The position numbers and the translations under genes are program-made. This document shows, one piece after another, positions 39,932 through 47,884 of a stretch of 64,000 nt of DNA (position 1 is its first letter; each line of letters begins with the position of its first letter). This DNA is from Streptococcaceae bacterium (GTDB lineage Bacteria > Bacillota > Bacilli > Lactobacillales > Streptococcaceae), in NCBI GenBank assembly GCA_902363395.1, contig CABIZZ010000001.1, positions 1,465,950 to 1,529,949 on the forward strand, in the 5' to 3' direction. The notes under the pieces are model-generated. The model was not told the origin of the DNA, searched no databases, and saw only the letters and a program-made list of their open reading frames with translations.

Positions 39932-40255
39932 TCATTCCTTGTCTGATTTCATATCCGATGATTTACTCTTTTCATCTTTCATTTCTGAATCGCTGGATTT
40001 CATCTCATCTTTTTTCATATCGTCCTTCATTTCAGAACTGCTGTCAGACATCATAGATGAATCTTTCATGTCTTCTTTTTTCATTTTATCATCGGACATG
40101 GATGAATCCTTCATGTCATCCTTCTTCATATCGTCCTTCTTCATCATACTACTATCGTCCGTTTTTTTCATGTCTGAATCCGATTTCTGTCCAGAACAAG
40201 CTGCTAAAGTGACGATGCTAAGTGTAGCAATAGAAAGTGCAAGAATTTTTTTCAT
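39932..40255 (-). CDS. methionine-rich MxKDx-repeat lipoprotein
   Basis: The 107-residue protein has a clear lipoprotein signal with lipobox LAAC (Cys20). The 88-residue mature part has no globular fold signal: it is built almost only of Met, Lys, Asp, Ser and Glu, with 15 methionines in repeats such as MKKDD, MKKDD, MKDSS, MKKED, MKDSS and MKDD. It resembles the pentapeptide MXKDX repeat proteins named in protein family databases, whose role is not established in Gram-positives. It lies between ccdA (26 bases) and etrX (53 bases) on the same strand. A sacrificial methionine store for MsrAB is inferred; metal binding is an alternative. Confidence 0.85.
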   Translation of the reverse strand: MKKILALSIATLSIVTLAACSGQKSDSDMKKTDDSSMMKKDDMKKDDMKDSSMSDDKMKKEDMKDSSMMSDSSSEMKDDMKKDEMKSSDSEMKDEKSKSSDMKSDKE

Positions 40256-40281
40256 GATTTTTCTCCTTTAATCATTCAAGA

Positions 40282-40992
40282 TTAGTGAAACAGGGATGCG
40301 AGGCTATTAAGATTTCCTAGCATCAGCAAGATACCCATCAAGATGATGAGGGCACCACCAATTTTTTTCAAGGTTCCCATATGGGGCTTGAGTTTAGCAA
40401 AATGTTGTAGAACCCAGCTAGAAGCCAAGGCCAAAAGCAAGAAAGGCAGAGCCAAGCCTAATGTATATACCAGCATCAGGAGAGCGCCTTGCAATGCACC
40501 ATCTCCTCCAGAAGCTGCAATGGCTAAAACAGAGCTCAAAACTGGTCCGACACAAGGGGTCCAACCAAAACTGAAGGTGACCCCTATCAGAAAAGCATTG
40601 AAGAATTCATTGCGTTTTTCGTCCTTCTTCAGTTGGATACTCTTTTGTTTTTGGAGTTGCTGAAGATTGATGAGGCCCATCTGATGGATTCCCAATAAGA
40701 TGACAATCCCTCCTAGTAGGTAACGGAACCAGGGAGCATAAAGCACCTGGCCAAGGGCCCCTGCACCGTATCCTAGAATCAGGAAAACAGTTGATAGACC
40801 TGCGATAAAACAAAGAGTCTTCACCAGGCCATACCAAGAAATGTCTCTTCCAAAAATACGCACCGTTTTTTCATGCTCAGAATCCAATAGAATCCCTACA
40901 TAGACTGGCATCAGTGGCAAAATACACGGGGAGAAAAAGGATAGAACTCCCGCTAAGAATACTGAAATGGAAAACAAACTGGTTTGAATCAT
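40282..40992 (-). CDS. ccdA: CcdA-type thiol-disulfide electron transporter
   Basis: The 236-residue protein (start MIQTSLFSISVFLAG at 40992, after a GGGAGG ribosome binding site) has six to seven membrane helices and the two CcdA/DsbD cysteine motifs, LSFFSPCILPLMP near residue 20 and FGWTPCVGPVL near residue 145. It moves electrons from cytosolic thioredoxin to extracellular thioredoxin-like proteins, here EtrX. It is the first gene of the ccdA-to-kinase series. Confidence 0.92.
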   Translation of the reverse strand: MIQTSLFSISVFLAGVLSFFSPCILPLMPVYVGILLDSEHEKTVRIFGRDISWYGLVKTLCFIAGLSTVFLILGYGAGALGQVLYAPWFRYLLGGIVILLGIHQMGLINLQQLQKQKSIQLKKDEKRNEFFNAFLIGVTFSFGWTPCVGPVLSSVLAIAASGGDGALQGALLMLVYTLGLALPFLLLALASSWVLQHFAKLKPHMGTLKKIGGALIILMGILLMLGNLNSLASLFH

Positions 40993-41028
40993 TTCACTAC
41001 CTCCCTTTCTTTCTGACACCAGTATAAA

Positions 41029-41057
41029 GAAAAAATCCCTCTAAAAATAGAGAGATT
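41029..41057 (-). terminator. hairpin terminator or attenuator before ccdA
   Basis: As minus-strand RNA AATCTCTCTA pairs with TAGAGGGATT (one G-U pair) over a TTTT loop, followed by TTTTTT. It ends sepM transcription, but a promoter at 41115 lies between sepM and this hairpin, so ccdA transcripts from there must cross it. Confidence 0.7.
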
Positions 41058-41114
41058 GATAAGCAAAAACTTGAATTTAATTAGAAGGTGAATGTTCCCC
41101 TCTGCTAACACGAT

Positions 41115-41143
41115 GTCATACGTTCAAGTACGAAATTTGTCAA
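41115..41143 (-). promoter_or_regulatory. probable promoter of the ccdA operon
   Basis: On the minus strand TTGACA (41138-41143) and TATGAC (41115-41120) are 17 bases apart. The -35 is perfect and the -10 weak. Transcripts starting near 41108 would run through the hairpin at 41057 before reaching ccdA. Confidence 0.5.
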
Positions 41144-41153
41144 ACAGGCTACT

Positions 41154-42260
41154 TTAGTTCTTTTTCAAATAGTCAATAGCATCCTGCAAGGTTTTGACAG
41201 GGACAATTTTCATCTTGGTCTTAATTTTCTTAGCTGTTTCTACCGCTTCGTCGTAGTTGCTCTTGGCATTCGGATTGTTCTTTTTGACTTCTTCTGTCAC
41301 CGGATTATCAGGGGCAAAGAAGATTTCAGCACCCGCTCGATCTGCCGCTACGACTTTTTTATCCACTCCACCGATATCTCCGACAGTCCCATCATGGTTA
41401 ATGGTCCCTGTCCCCGCGATATGGCGTCCCTGACGAAGGTCTGGATCCGCTACTTGGGTATAGATGGACAAACTAAACATCATCCCGGCACTTGGACCAC
41501 CGATGCCAGCTGTCGCAAATTCAATCGGTACGTCACTCTTCACTTCTGTCCGGTCAATCAAGCTAATTCCAATCCCATTCTTGCCATTGACCAACTTAAT
41601 AATCTTTCCTTCAGCGGTCTTGGTCTGGCCATCTTCTGTGTAGGTCACTGAAACCTTGTCCCCAATTTTTTGGGAGCCAACATACTCGATGAGCTCTTTT
41701 GAGCTCTTGAAGGTCTTGTCATTCACAGCCGTAACCGTGTCCGCAATATTTAGAACGCCTTTGAAGGTAGAGTCTTCTGCCACTTGCATGACATAGACAC
41801 CGAGGAATTCCATCTCTGTCTCTTTTCCAGCCGTTTTCAGTCCTTGGTATTTGGCAGTATTTTGAGAGGTCTCCATATAAAATTGATTGATCCGGAAAAA
41901 TTCCTCACTGGAACTGCCACCTGTCATTTCTTTTTCAGAGTAGATATCTGTAAAAGGAGTCACCCAGGCATAGACTATATCCGAGAAGGTCGCTTGCTTG
42001 ACGGCAACAGTGACAAAATCATACGAACCGGATGCTTCATCATTTTTCTGGTTGACGCGCATCACTTGGCGAATATCTTCTGAACTCCCGGGCATTTCCA
42101 GATAGTAGGGCAGGGGAACAAAGAAAGCTAGCAAGGCCAAAATCAGAAGCAAGGTCCCAATAAGGGGCCAGCGATAGGTCCTCCACACACTATCTTTTTT
42201 GCGTACAGGTTCAAATGGGCTTTCTGGTAGCTGAGCCCTCTGTTTCTCAAATTCATTCAT
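41154..42260 (-). CDS. sepM: PDZ-Lon-type serine protease SepM
   Basis: The 368-residue protein has a membrane helix (about residues 32-52), a PDZ domain (about 140-230, including VMQVAEDSTFKGVLNIADTVTAVND) and a C-terminal Lon-like protease with catalytic Ser in GIGGPSAGMMFSL and Lys in GVDKKVVAADRAG. In S. mutans SepM trims the competence pheromone to its active form. It overlaps no gene but follows coaD by 5 bases and ends near the ccdA locus. Confidence 0.92.
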   Translation of the reverse strand: MNEFEKQRAQLPESPFEPVRKKDSVWRTYRWPLIGTLLLILALLAFFVPLPYYLEMPGSSEDIRQVMRVNQKNDEASGSYDFVTVAVKQATFSDIVYAWVTPFTDIYSEKEMTGGSSSEEFFRINQFYMETSQNTAKYQGLKTAGKETEMEFLGVYVMQVAEDSTFKGVLNIADTVTAVNDKTFKSSKELIEYVGSQKIGDKVSVTYTEDGQTKTAEGKIIKLVNGKNGIGISLIDRTEVKSDVPIEFATAGIGGPSAGMMFSLSIYTQVADPDLRQGRHIAGTGTINHDGTVGDIGGVDKKVVAADRAGAEIFFAPDNPVTEEVKKNNPNAKSNYDEAVETAKKIKTKMKIVPVKTLQDAIDYLKKN

Positions 42261-42265
42261 TCGTT

Positions 42266-42739
42266 TTATTTCATCTCCTTTATAACACTCTCTGGGACAT
42301 AGGCACTGACATCCTGCTGGAAGGTCAGCAGCTCGCGGATTCTCGTCGAGCTCAAGGCCTGGTACTGGGGCTGGGCACAGAGATAGATGGTCTCAAGCTC
42401 TGGAGCCAGCTGGTGATTGAAGTAGTCCATATTGCTTTCATAGAGGAAGTCCTGACTATTGCGCAGCCCTCGGACCAAACTCGTCACCCCATACCGTCTA
42501 GCCACCTCTACTGCCAACTCTGCCTCTGAGGTGATGACTCTTACATTGGGCAAATGAGCCACTGCTTCTGTCACCATGGCTTCCCTTTGCTCAATGGTAA
42601 AATAGCCCTTCTTCTCATGATTAAAGAAGATGCCGACATACAAGCGATCAAACAAGCGACTAGCCCGCTCTATCAAATCCAAGTGTCCCAAGGTCATTGG
42701 GTCAAATGAACCTGTAAATAATCCGATTTTATCTGACAT
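42266..42739 (-). CDS. coaD: phosphopantetheine adenylyltransferase
   Basis: The 157-residue nucleotidyltransferase has GLFTGSFDPMTLGHLDLIERA at its N-terminus and the ALSSTRIRELLTF motif near residue 125. It makes dephospho-CoA. It overlaps rsmD by 11 bases and precedes sepM, the normal streptococcal order. Confidence 0.95.
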   Translation of the reverse strand: MSDKIGLFTGSFDPMTLGHLDLIERASRLFDRLYVGIFFNHEKKGYFTIEQREAMVTEAVAHLPNVRVITSEAELAVEVARRYGVTSLVRGLRNSQDFLYESNMDYFNHQLAPELETIYLCAQPQYQALSSTRIRELLTFQQDVSAYVPESVIKEMK

Positions 42740-43268
42740 AAACCGTCACCTTACTAATTCCGTAGATTTTTTCTTTCCAGATTCCTAGACAAGCAATTTC
42801 CTCAGGCAAGTCCACTGCCTTGTCTGTCTCACAGACGACCATGACCTCTTCTCCAAGTAAACCACGTTCAGCCAGGGCCTCAATATCGGCTACGATCTGC
42901 TCTTTTGCATAGGGAGGATCCAGGAAAATAAGATCAAAGGTCCCCTGCAATTGATTGAGAGCTTGGTGAGCCTCCATCTTCAGCAATTGAAACTTGTGGC
43001 TTTCCTTGGTCATTTGGATATTGCTAGCAATAATCCCTTGGGCTCTGCGATCTTTCTCGACCAATACAGCCTGCTCCATCCCCCGAGACACCGCCTCGAT
43101 GGACAGACCGCCTGAGCCAGCATATAAATCCAAGACCCGACCCCCCTCAAAATAAGGACCGATCATATTAAACATAGCCCCTCTCACCTTATCTGAAGTG
43201 GGCCTTGTTGTCTTTCCTTCGAGCGTCTTAAGAGGGCGCCCTCCATAGGTACCTGATACAATCTTCAT
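42729..43268 (-). CDS. rsmD: 16S rRNA (guanine966-N2)-methyltransferase RsmD
   Basis: The 179-residue methyltransferase has VLDLYAGSGGLSIEAVSRG near residue 45 (SAM binding) and catalytic DPPY in FDLIFLDPPYAKEQ near residue 112, plus the family N-terminus GGRPLKTLEGKTTRPTSDKVR. It modifies G966 of 16S rRNA. It is first in rsmD-coaD-sepM and diverges from the SOS cassette. Confidence 0.94.
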   Translation of the reverse strand: MKIVSGTYGGRPLKTLEGKTTRPTSDKVRGAMFNMIGPYFEGGRVLDLYAGSGGLSIEAVSRGMEQAVLVEKDRRAQGIIASNIQMTKESHKFQLLKMEAHQALNQLQGTFDLIFLDPPYAKEQIVADIEALAERGLLGEEVMVVCETDKAVDLPEEIACLGIWKEKIYGISKVTVYVR

Positions 43269-43384
43269 AGAGATTATTATATCAAAATTTGGATAAAAGA
43301 TACAAAAACACCCACCTCTCCCATCTGAGATCTGCTTAGATTGCCCCCCTTTCGCTGCTAAAGAAAAATCCTCTCACTTTTCTC

Positions 43385-43413
43385 TTGAAGTCCGAATTTT
43401 TTTTTGCTATACT
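43385..43413 (+). promoter_or_regulatory. promoter of the hdiR-umuC cassette
   Basis: TTGAAG (43385-43390) and TATACT (43408-43413) are 17 bases apart, with a TGC extension before the -10. Confidence 0.75.
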
Positions 43414-43417
43414 ATAC

Positions 43418-43436
43418 GTAACTTTTAAAACGTTAC
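43418..43436 (+). promoter_or_regulatory. candidate HdiR operator
   Basis: GTAAC and GTTAC form an inverted repeat separated by 9 AT-rich bases, placed directly over the expected transcription start. This suits autorepression by the HdiR-type protein encoded next. Confidence 0.6.
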
Positions 43437-43450
43437 ATAGGAGAACGCAG

Positions 43451-44128
43451 ATGTTTGATGCAAAAAAATTAAAAGACCGGCGACTTGAGCTGGGCCTGAC
43501 CCAAGCTCAGGTCTACGAATCCTTAGAGATTAGTCGCAAGACCTACTCTAGTTGGGAGAATGGCTTAGCAGAGCCACACGATAAAAACCTCAGGAGGTTG
43601 GCCAAGCGCCTATCCGTTAAAGAGGACTACTTTGTCGACAAGAGCTCAGCGCTTTTCACCTACCCTTTACTAACCCCACCCCATCAGAAAAAAGTCGATC
43701 TCTTTGCCAGCCAACTCTTAGCAGAGCAAGAAAAGGTCGTCTCTTTGGTCCCTTACCGTGTCCTCTCTATCGACTTGGCAGCTGGACATGGTCATACCTT
43801 TTATGACAATGAGACTGACTACGAGACCGTCTATTTTGACCAAGAGATCCAACACGACTTTGCCTCTTGGGTGTCTGGAGATTCTATGGAACCAAGCTAT
43901 CCAAACGGTTCCGTCGCCTTGATGAAACAGACCGGATTTGACTATGATGGAGCGGTCTATGCCCTCATGTGGAATGGGAAGACCTATATCAAAAAAGTCT
44001 ATCGAGAAGACGAGGGCCTCCGCCTAGAGTCCATCAACCCAGCCTATGATGACCTCTTTGCTCCCTACGAAGATGAACCAAAAATCGTTGGTATCGTGGT
44101 CGGCCACTTCCTCCCTCTGGAGGTCTAG
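43451..44128 (+). CDS. hdiR: HdiR-type self-cleaving repressor (HTH + S24 peptidase)
   Basis: The 225-residue protein from MFDAKKLKDRRLELGLTQ has an N-terminal XRE helix-turn-helix (residues 5-55, with QAQVYESLEISRKTYSSWENG) and a LexA-like peptidase domain. The cleavage site is Ala111-Gly112 in DLAAGHGH, with catalytic Ser145 in SGDSMEPSYPNG and Lys181 or Lys182 in YIKKVY. Such repressors are cleaved with RecA help after DNA damage. The start is chosen after the GGAG ribosome binding site; an earlier in-frame ATG at 43385 lies upstream of the promoter -10. hdiR-umuC cassettes are known in streptococci. Confidence 0.88.
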   Translation: MFDAKKLKDRRLELGLTQAQVYESLEISRKTYSSWENGLAEPHDKNLRRLAKRLSVKEDYFVDKSSALFTYPLLTPPHQKKVDLFASQLLAEQEKVVSLVPYRVLSIDLAAGHGHTFYDNETDYETVYFDQEIQHDFASWVSGDSMEPSYPNGSVALMKQTGFDYDGAVYALMWNGKTYIKKVYREDEGLRLESINPAYDDLFAPYEDEPKIVGIVVGHFLPLEV

Positions 44129-44130
44129 AC

Positions 44131-45543
44131 ATGCTCTTTGATTATTCACGTGAGCCCAGGTCTGATATTGCTTTTGTGGATATGAAAAGTTTCTATGCCA
44201 GCTGTGAATGCGTCCGCCTCGGGCTCAACCCTTTGACTACTTCTCTTTGTGTCATGAGTCGAAGCGACAATTCTGCTGGCCTTATCTTAGCCAGTTCCCC
44301 CGTTTTTAAGCAGGTTTTTGGGAAGAAAAATGTCGGGCGGAGCTATGATCTACCCTTTGATCTCAAGACGAGGAAATTCAATTACTACCTGGCCCGTAAG
44401 CAAGGCCTGCCTACGGACCCAGCCTTTGTCCACTATATCGAAAGTTGGGCCAAGCGCACCTTTATCGTGCCCCCTCGCATGAATGCCTATATTCAGGTCA
44501 ACATGGAAATCCAGCAAGTCTTTCAAGAATTTGCTGCTCCAGATGACATCTACCCCTATTCCATCGATGAGGGTTTTATCGATTTGACCAGCTCTCTCAA
44601 CTACTTTATTCCTGATCCTCAGCTGGACCGACGCTCCAAGCTAGACCTCCTTTCTGCTCGGATTCAAAAGCGTATTTGGCAGAAAACTGGGATCTATGCT
44701 ACTGTCGGGATGAGCAATGCCAATCCACTCCTAGCCAAACTGGCTCTGGACAACGAAGCCAAGCACCAGAAAACCATGCGGGCTAACTGGTCTTACGAAG
44801 ACGTCCCCAGCCGTATCTGGCAGATAAAAAAACTAACTGATTTCTGGGGAATTGGCCATCGAACAGAAAAACGCCTGAACAAACTAGGCATTCACTCCGT
44901 CTATGAACTGGCCCAGGCCAATCCAGACCAGCTCAAAAACGAATTTGGAGTCATGGGCGTCCAGCTCTGGTTTCATGCCCATGGGATCGATGAAAGCAAT
45001 GTCCACCGCCCCTATCAACCAAAGTCTCACGGCCTAGGAAATTCGCAAATCCTTCCCCGTGACTACCACCGCCAAAGCGATATTGAATTAGTCTTTCGGG
45101 AGATGGCCGAGCAGGTCGCGATCCGCTTGCGTCGGGAAAAGAAAAAGACCCAATTGGTCTCCATCCACGCTAGTTACTCCAAACAGGAACAGCTCCCCTC
45201 CATCCACTGCCAGCGAAAGATTGAGCCGACCAACTCTACCGCTCAATTAGCCAAGGAAGTCATCCAGCTCTTTCGTTCCCACTACCAGGGAGGAGCCATC
45301 CGGCAGATCGGAGTCTTTTATGGGAAGCTCGTAGAGGAGAGCTTCCAGCTGATCTCCCTATTTGATGACCCTGAGCAAACTCAAAAAGAAGAGGCCCTCC
45401 AAGAGACCATTGACCACATCCGTGACCGCTTTGGCTTTGCTTCTCTACAGAAGGGATCTGCCCTATTAGAAAATTCGCGCGCTCTGGCTCGAAGCAAGCT
45501 GACCGGAGGCCACTCTGCAGGAGGTTTAGATGGCTTAGCATGA
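44131..45543 (+). CDS. umuC: Y-family DNA polymerase (UmuC/UvrX type)
   Basis: The 470-residue protein has both Y-family catalytic motifs: IAFVDMKSFYASCECV near residue 15 and YPYSIDEGFIDLT near residue 142. The helix-hairpin-helix region (FWGIGHRTEKRLNKLGIHSVYELA) and the C-terminal little finger follow. It performs error-prone translesion synthesis. It follows hdiR by 2 bases and overlaps the next gene by 4, forming an SOS mutagenesis cassette like the one described in S. uberis. Confidence 0.93.
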   Translation: MLFDYSREPRSDIAFVDMKSFYASCECVRLGLNPLTTSLCVMSRSDNSAGLILASSPVFKQVFGKKNVGRSYDLPFDLKTRKFNYYLARKQGLPTDPAFVHYIESWAKRTFIVPPRMNAYIQVNMEIQQVFQEFAAPDDIYPYSIDEGFIDLTSSLNYFIPDPQLDRRSKLDLLSARIQKRIWQKTGIYATVGMSNANPLLAKLALDNEAKHQKTMRANWSYEDVPSRIWQIKKLTDFWGIGHRTEKRLNKLGIHSVYELAQANPDQLKNEFGVMGVQLWFHAHGIDESNVHRPYQPKSHGLGNSQILPRDYHRQSDIELVFREMAEQVAIRLRREKKKTQLVSIHASYSKQEQLPSIHCQRKIEPTNSTAQLAKEVIQLFRSHYQGGAIRQIGVFYGKLVEESFQLISLFDDPEQTQKEEALQETIDHIRDRFGFASLQKGSALLENSRALARSKLTGGHSAGGLDGLA

Positions 45544-45911
45544 TTGATCGTTCTTATCTCCCCTATCAGTCGGCACGCGACTTCCAAGACCGGGGCATGG
45601 CCAAGTGGGCTGGCTTCTTCCTCTCTGAGCATTCGACGGCCTTACAAACAAACCAGCTCTCTCTCGAAGAGCTTCGCCTCCTCTCAAACCAAGAAATCCG
45701 TCACCTCCTCGAGCAAGCCTACCAGCAAGAGACCTCCCTCTCCCTCTCTACCCTCCAGGACAATCAAGTCGCCGTCTACTACGGCCAGGTCTATACCTTA
45801 AGCCCTTCCGAAGTCCTCATAAAAAATGGCCAGCACTACCACTCTCTCCTTCTTTCGACTATTTTTTCTATTGAACCAGGAGATTCTAGCTATGAAACCA
45901 GCCCTGAATAA
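45540..45911 (+). CDS. YolD-like protein of the SOS cassette
   Basis: The 123-residue protein has the motif DRGMAKWAGFFLSEHSTAL near residue 17, which recalls the YolD family often encoded beside UvrX/UmuC-type polymerases. The remainder has Leu/Glu-rich helices and a beta segment (VAVYYGQVYTLSPSEVLIKNG). Its exact function is unknown; position suggests an accessory role to the polymerase. It overlaps both neighbours. Confidence 0.65.
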   Translation: MIDRSYLPYQSARDFQDRGMAKWAGFFLSEHSTALQTNQLSLEELRLLSNQEIRHLLEQAYQQETSLSLSTLQDNQVAVYYGQVYTLSPSEVLIKNGQHYHSLLLSTIFSIEPGDSSYETSPE

Positions 45912-46197
45912 ACACGAACTCCAATTCGATTATTTTTCAGACAACTACCAGCAGTTCGAGCATGATTTTTACCGCTTGGCAACGACTGCGACCCCCTTGG
46001 TCTTTTTAGAAGATGACCTGCTCCATTCCATGTCAACAGGCCAGCGCAACTATTTCAGACTCCACCACACCCAGAGTCGCGATCATCGTGACCACTACTT
46101 TCACTTTCGCGTCTCCACCCATCCCCAATCCCCACTGACACGGATTTATATCTACCTAGGCCACAGCCTGACCACAGAATACAAAGCAACCTCCTAG
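45892..46197 (+). CDS. small SOS-cassette protein (DUF5960-like)
   Basis: The 101-residue protein (start MKPALNKHELQFDYFSDNYQ at 45892, after an AGGAG site) is rich in His, Phe and Tyr. It has no signal or membrane helix. It matches what I recall of a small streptococcal family (DUF5960) found as the last gene of umuC cassettes, but this is a position-based guess. It overlaps the preceding gene by 20 bases. Confidence 0.55.
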   Translation: MKPALNKHELQFDYFSDNYQQFEHDFYRLATTATPLVFLEDDLLHSMSTGQRNYFRLHHTQSRDHRDHYFHFRVSTHPQSPLTRIYIYLGHSLTTEYKATS

Positions 46198-46215
46198 AAA
46201 ACTAGGAGGTTCTTC
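46188..46215 (+). terminator. terminator of the SOS cassette
   Basis: AACCTCCTAG pairs perfectly with CTAGGAGGTT over an AAAA loop, followed by CTTCT. The stop codon of the last gene is inside the stem. Confidence 0.75.
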
Positions 46216-46217
46216 TA

Positions 46218-47810
46218 TCATGTTGATGAAGAGGTTTTCGCAACCCAACCAATCGCGTCTGCAGGAGGATTGTCCACATCGATCCAGATGAAGTCAATGC
46301 CGATTTCACCGTTTTTGAATTTGGAAAGACGGATACCATTGATTTCTAGCTGAGACAATTTCTTACCCGTTAAGATCTCTCTGTCTTTTAACTGAAAGAC
46401 CCCACGAAGAATCCAATTGCCAAGGATTTCTTGCTTATCAGTTGATTGAATGGCCTTCCCAGCTTCTTGGTTGATATAGGCAGTAATCACATCACCTGAT
46501 GATAAAAATCGTAGCTTAAAGGTCCGCTCTTCTTTTGGGAGGGCAAGTTTACTCGTACCTGTCTCAAACCTTCCAATCCCTTTACCAAAAAAGTCTGGAC
46601 GCTCCTCATGGAAATGTTTGGAGTCAGGAAGAGGAATATACACTTCACTGACTGGCCGATACACCAGCTGTTCAATTTCTTTGATTAGTTTTTCATTTCC
46701 CGTCTCGTGTACAAAGCGAATCAAGTCCTCGCGAATGGACTTCATCTGGGCTTTTTCTTCCTTGCTAGACCATTTTTTCAAGAGAATTTCTTCCAAAGAG
46801 AAGGTCACAAAAGCTAGTTCTTCTGGAGCGAGACTGTCTTTAAATGTTTCCTGAATCTTTAAAATCCGTGGCAAGCGATCCTTTTTGGCCAACTTTGATC
46901 CACCATTAAAAGCATTAAAGCCAGAATTTTCTTCTACATTTCCATGTTTGTCTGTAATTGCCCACGACACCGTCTCAAGAATCTCCGAATCACTTTTTTC
47001 CGAAGTCAATAAATGAAGGTGTTCAAAAAGATAAAAGGGATCTTCGACATAATTCACATCCCAGGTGTCAACTACAATCTCCTTATTCCTAAAGGTCATA
47101 TGGAGCTGACTATCTGCAGCCGTGTATTTATAATCATGATGGCCATCTGTAAAACGGAAATTTGTCGGATTGTTCTTGGTTGTCGAGCCTAAAATCTTGA
47201 GATGGTCTAGGTCAACCGGCAGATAAGTCGTCTCTCCCACATGGATCTGAGGTTTGTGACCTTTCGAGGTCGGCATCAAGACATGATACACAGCTTCTAT
47301 GTGACTAGCGTCAGAATGTAATCCCTTTATGAGTGCTTTGGATGATTCAATCCGTTGATTTCGCAAGGTCGCAATCTCACGGGCCAGTTTTTCATAGCGA
47401 GCACGATTTTCGTTATCAGCGGTTTCCTTGTCTGGTGAAATATCAGCCTGAAATCGAATTTCACTCAACAGCTCATTCCAAGACTGTGAATCTTTCTTGA
47501 ACTGAGCAATCTTTTGATCCCCTGAGTCCAAACCAAAGGATTTAATCCCAACCAAATACTTATGTTGCTCATCAACGACAACCGAAGCATCATAGGAGGT
47601 ATTAGCAATATCCTCACCAACCGCATGAAAAGCTTTTTGGAAAACAGTCTCTTGGAATTTTGAATTGACAATCGGAGCAACATAGCTTTCTCGATCATCA
47701 GAATCTTCACCTTCTGCTTTTTGAGAAAATGCTTCACTCAGACTAGCAAAATTGGTAATGAGAGTCTTGTATTTATCCTTTTGTTCTTGTTTTAGGTGTT
47801 CCCACATCAT
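46218..47810 (-). CDS. probable type II restriction endonuclease
   Basis: The 530-residue protein is not one I recognise by family. It sits directly downstream of a C5-cytosine methyltransferase gene, the usual place for a restriction enzyme. A possible PD-(D/E)xK-like core is Asp74 in SYDASVVVD, followed by LVGIKSFG with Lys90, with Glu54 in an N-terminal helix; the acidic residue normally two before the lysine is Gly. The protein is soluble and has no ATPase motif. The role is inferred from context. Confidence 0.55.
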   Translation of the reverse strand: MMWEHLKQEQKDKYKTLITNFASLSEAFSQKAEGEDSDDRESYVAPIVNSKFQETVFQKAFHAVGEDIANTSYDASVVVDEQHKYLVGIKSFGLDSGDQKIAQFKKDSQSWNELLSEIRFQADISPDKETADNENRARYEKLAREIATLRNQRIESSKALIKGLHSDASHIEAVYHVLMPTSKGHKPQIHVGETTYLPVDLDHLKILGSTTKNNPTNFRFTDGHHDYKYTAADSQLHMTFRNKEIVVDTWDVNYVEDPFYLFEHLHLLTSEKSDSEILETVSWAITDKHGNVEENSGFNAFNGGSKLAKKDRLPRILKIQETFKDSLAPEELAFVTFSLEEILLKKWSSKEEKAQMKSIREDLIRFVHETGNEKLIKEIEQLVYRPVSEVYIPLPDSKHFHEERPDFFGKGIGRFETGTSKLALPKEERTFKLRFLSSGDVITAYINQEAGKAIQSTDKQEILGNWILRGVFQLKDREILTGKKLSQLEINGIRLSKFKNGEIGIDFIWIDVDNPPADAIGWVAKTSSST

Positions 47811-47831
47811 TCAATCCTCACTTCTTATTTA

Positions 47832-47840
47832 AGTATATCA
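47832..47840 (-). promoter_or_regulatory. extended -10 promoter of the endonuclease gene
   Basis: The minus strand reads TGATATACT about 22 bases before the endonuclease start and just after the methyltransferase terminator. It gives the endonuclease its own weak transcript. Confidence 0.5.
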
Positions 47841-47865
47841 AAAGAAGACTAGTTTTTCACTAGTC
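47840..47865 (-). terminator. terminator between methyltransferase and endonuclease
   Basis: GACTAGT and ACTAGTC form a perfect stem over a 5-base loop, followed on the minus strand by TTCTTTT. Confidence 0.75.
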
Positions 47866-47884
47866 CCCTTACTTATATAATTCG

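Noticed and set aside
39915..40271. 118-codon open frame opposite the Met-rich lipoprotein gene
   Set aside because: It is an antisense shadow of the repeat gene; its Ser/Phe-rich content follows directly from the Met/Lys/Asp codons on the other strand.
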